From assembly GCA_963682055.1 (NCBI GenBank), contig OY821745.1, positions 21,263,342 to 21,327,341 of the forward strand: 64,000 bases of DNA, given 5' to 3'. The notes below the pieces were generated by a model. That model searched no databases. It saw only the letters and a program-made list of their open reading frames with translations, and had not been told where the DNA came from. Both the position numbers and the translations under genes were made by a program. Positions 63,367 through 64,000 of this stretch are shown piece by piece; the stretch's first letter is position 1, and each line of letters opens with the position of its first letter. Origin of the DNA: Primula veris. Its lineage: Eukaryota > Streptophyta > Magnoliopsida > Ericales > Primulaceae.

Positions 63367-64000
63367 ATGGTTAGTCAGAACGATGTAAACTCGGGTAGTA
63401 ACAGCAGGAGATATGGTAAGAAAATATCTCGTGGTAGTGGCAGAGAAAGCCCTTCGATGCGTGGGGGTTTTACTGAAAGTGGTAGTCGTGGGGTCCAATC
63501 CTCAATGCGTGGGGGTTTTAGTAAAAGCGGTAGTCGTGGGGTCCAATCCTCAATGCGTGGGGGTTTTGCTGAACATGGTAGCCGTGGGGGCCGGTCCTCG
63601 ATGCAGGGAGGTTTTGCTGCATATAGTGGAGGCGGGGGGTTCATGGGGATGTTAAATAACATGGATGTGTATCGTTCGGAAATGCCGAGGAACGAGGAAC
63701 GGGGATTTCAGCCGAGGAACGACCACTCTTTACCATCTCGGGCATTTGGCTATCACCTTCATGATCAGGATGATGCTGAAGTTGAAGTTGAGGAACCGGT
63801 TGATGACGAAAATGAAGATCAAGAGGAACCAGAGGGAGAATACGTGGACGATAACGTGTCTATACCATCTCAGACAGGAAGTCATACTGTCGTTGTGCAA
63901 GAGAGAGCAAGGCTGCTAGTTTTTATACGAGATGGCGCTATTGATGTGTAAGTATTTCAAGTTTAGTTTGAAACTTCCATTATATTTAGATAAACATTGT
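63367..64000 (+). CDS. TnpA-type CACTA protein, first exon (partial gene)
   Basis: ATG at 63367, open to a consensus donor after 63947 (GTAAGT), where the frame would otherwise stop; the gene continues outside the window. The N-terminus is Gly/Arg/Ser-rich with four 19-20-residue repeats around SSMRGGF and SGSRGVQ (about residues 27-90). An acidic region (about 135-170) and a QERARLLVFIRDGAID segment follow. This resembles the N-terminal part of plant CACTA second ORFs (Transposase_24 / Ptta-En-Spm family), whose proteins bind subterminal repeats in En/Spm. The family call rests on position and composition, since the conserved domain lies further on. Confidence 0.65.

Larger units (their letters stand above)
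56923..64000 (+). mobile_element. CACTA (En/Spm-type) DNA transposon, 3' end outside the window
   Basis: It begins CACTACAATAAAATGCC, the CACTA terminus. Subterminal repeats follow at 56940-57290, then a TNP2-type transposase gene and the start of a second gene of the TnpA type. This is the usual two-gene plan. The 3' terminus is not in view. Confidence 0.9.

Overview
This is nuclear DNA of a plant, most likely a eudicot. It is AT-rich, its genes carry introns with GT-AG borders, and it holds plant-type transposable elements of nearly every class: Ty1/copia of the Sirevirus type, TRIMs, a LINE, CACTA, hAT, Mutator-like, pogo-like, Stowaway and foldback MITEs. I cannot name the species from the sequence alone.

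Layout. 1-439: foldback element. 1439-4073: six-exon plus-strand gene for a CGR2/CGR3-like Golgi pectin (homogalacturonan) methyltransferase. 4951-6161: non-autonomous hAT with a perfect 8-bp target duplication. 8200-22014: three-level nest, in which a Mutator-like element with a perfect 9-bp duplication is split by a hAT, which is split by a very young Sirevirus-like copia element (8924-18456, minus strand). 22406-23769: pogo-like element holding a second pogo-like element. 24901-26376: hairpin MITE and a TRIM remnant. 30060-34650: decayed minus-strand LINE. 35392-35906: oddly arranged TRIM. 37501-37990: protein-coding relic. 38650-43667: minus-strand type I MADS-box gene of the AGL62 kind, with a 4.0-kb intron that starts just after the MADS core. 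44994-50592: tandem segmental duplication whose two copies carry different insertions. 56923-64000: CACTA element (TNP2-type transposase plus the start of a second gene) running off the window.

Only two ordinary host genes are well supported, the CGR3-like gene and the MADS gene. They look unrelated in function. Most of the rest is layered transposon insertion, and target duplications or paralogous empty sites let several borders be fixed to the base. The most unusual items are: repeated hairpin-forming CGATCG motifs, present both in the Sirevirus LTRs and just before its extra 3' ORF; a TRIM insertion bounded by two inward-facing LTR starts; and a Mutator-like family that carries inverted minisatellite arrays and tRNA-like modules.
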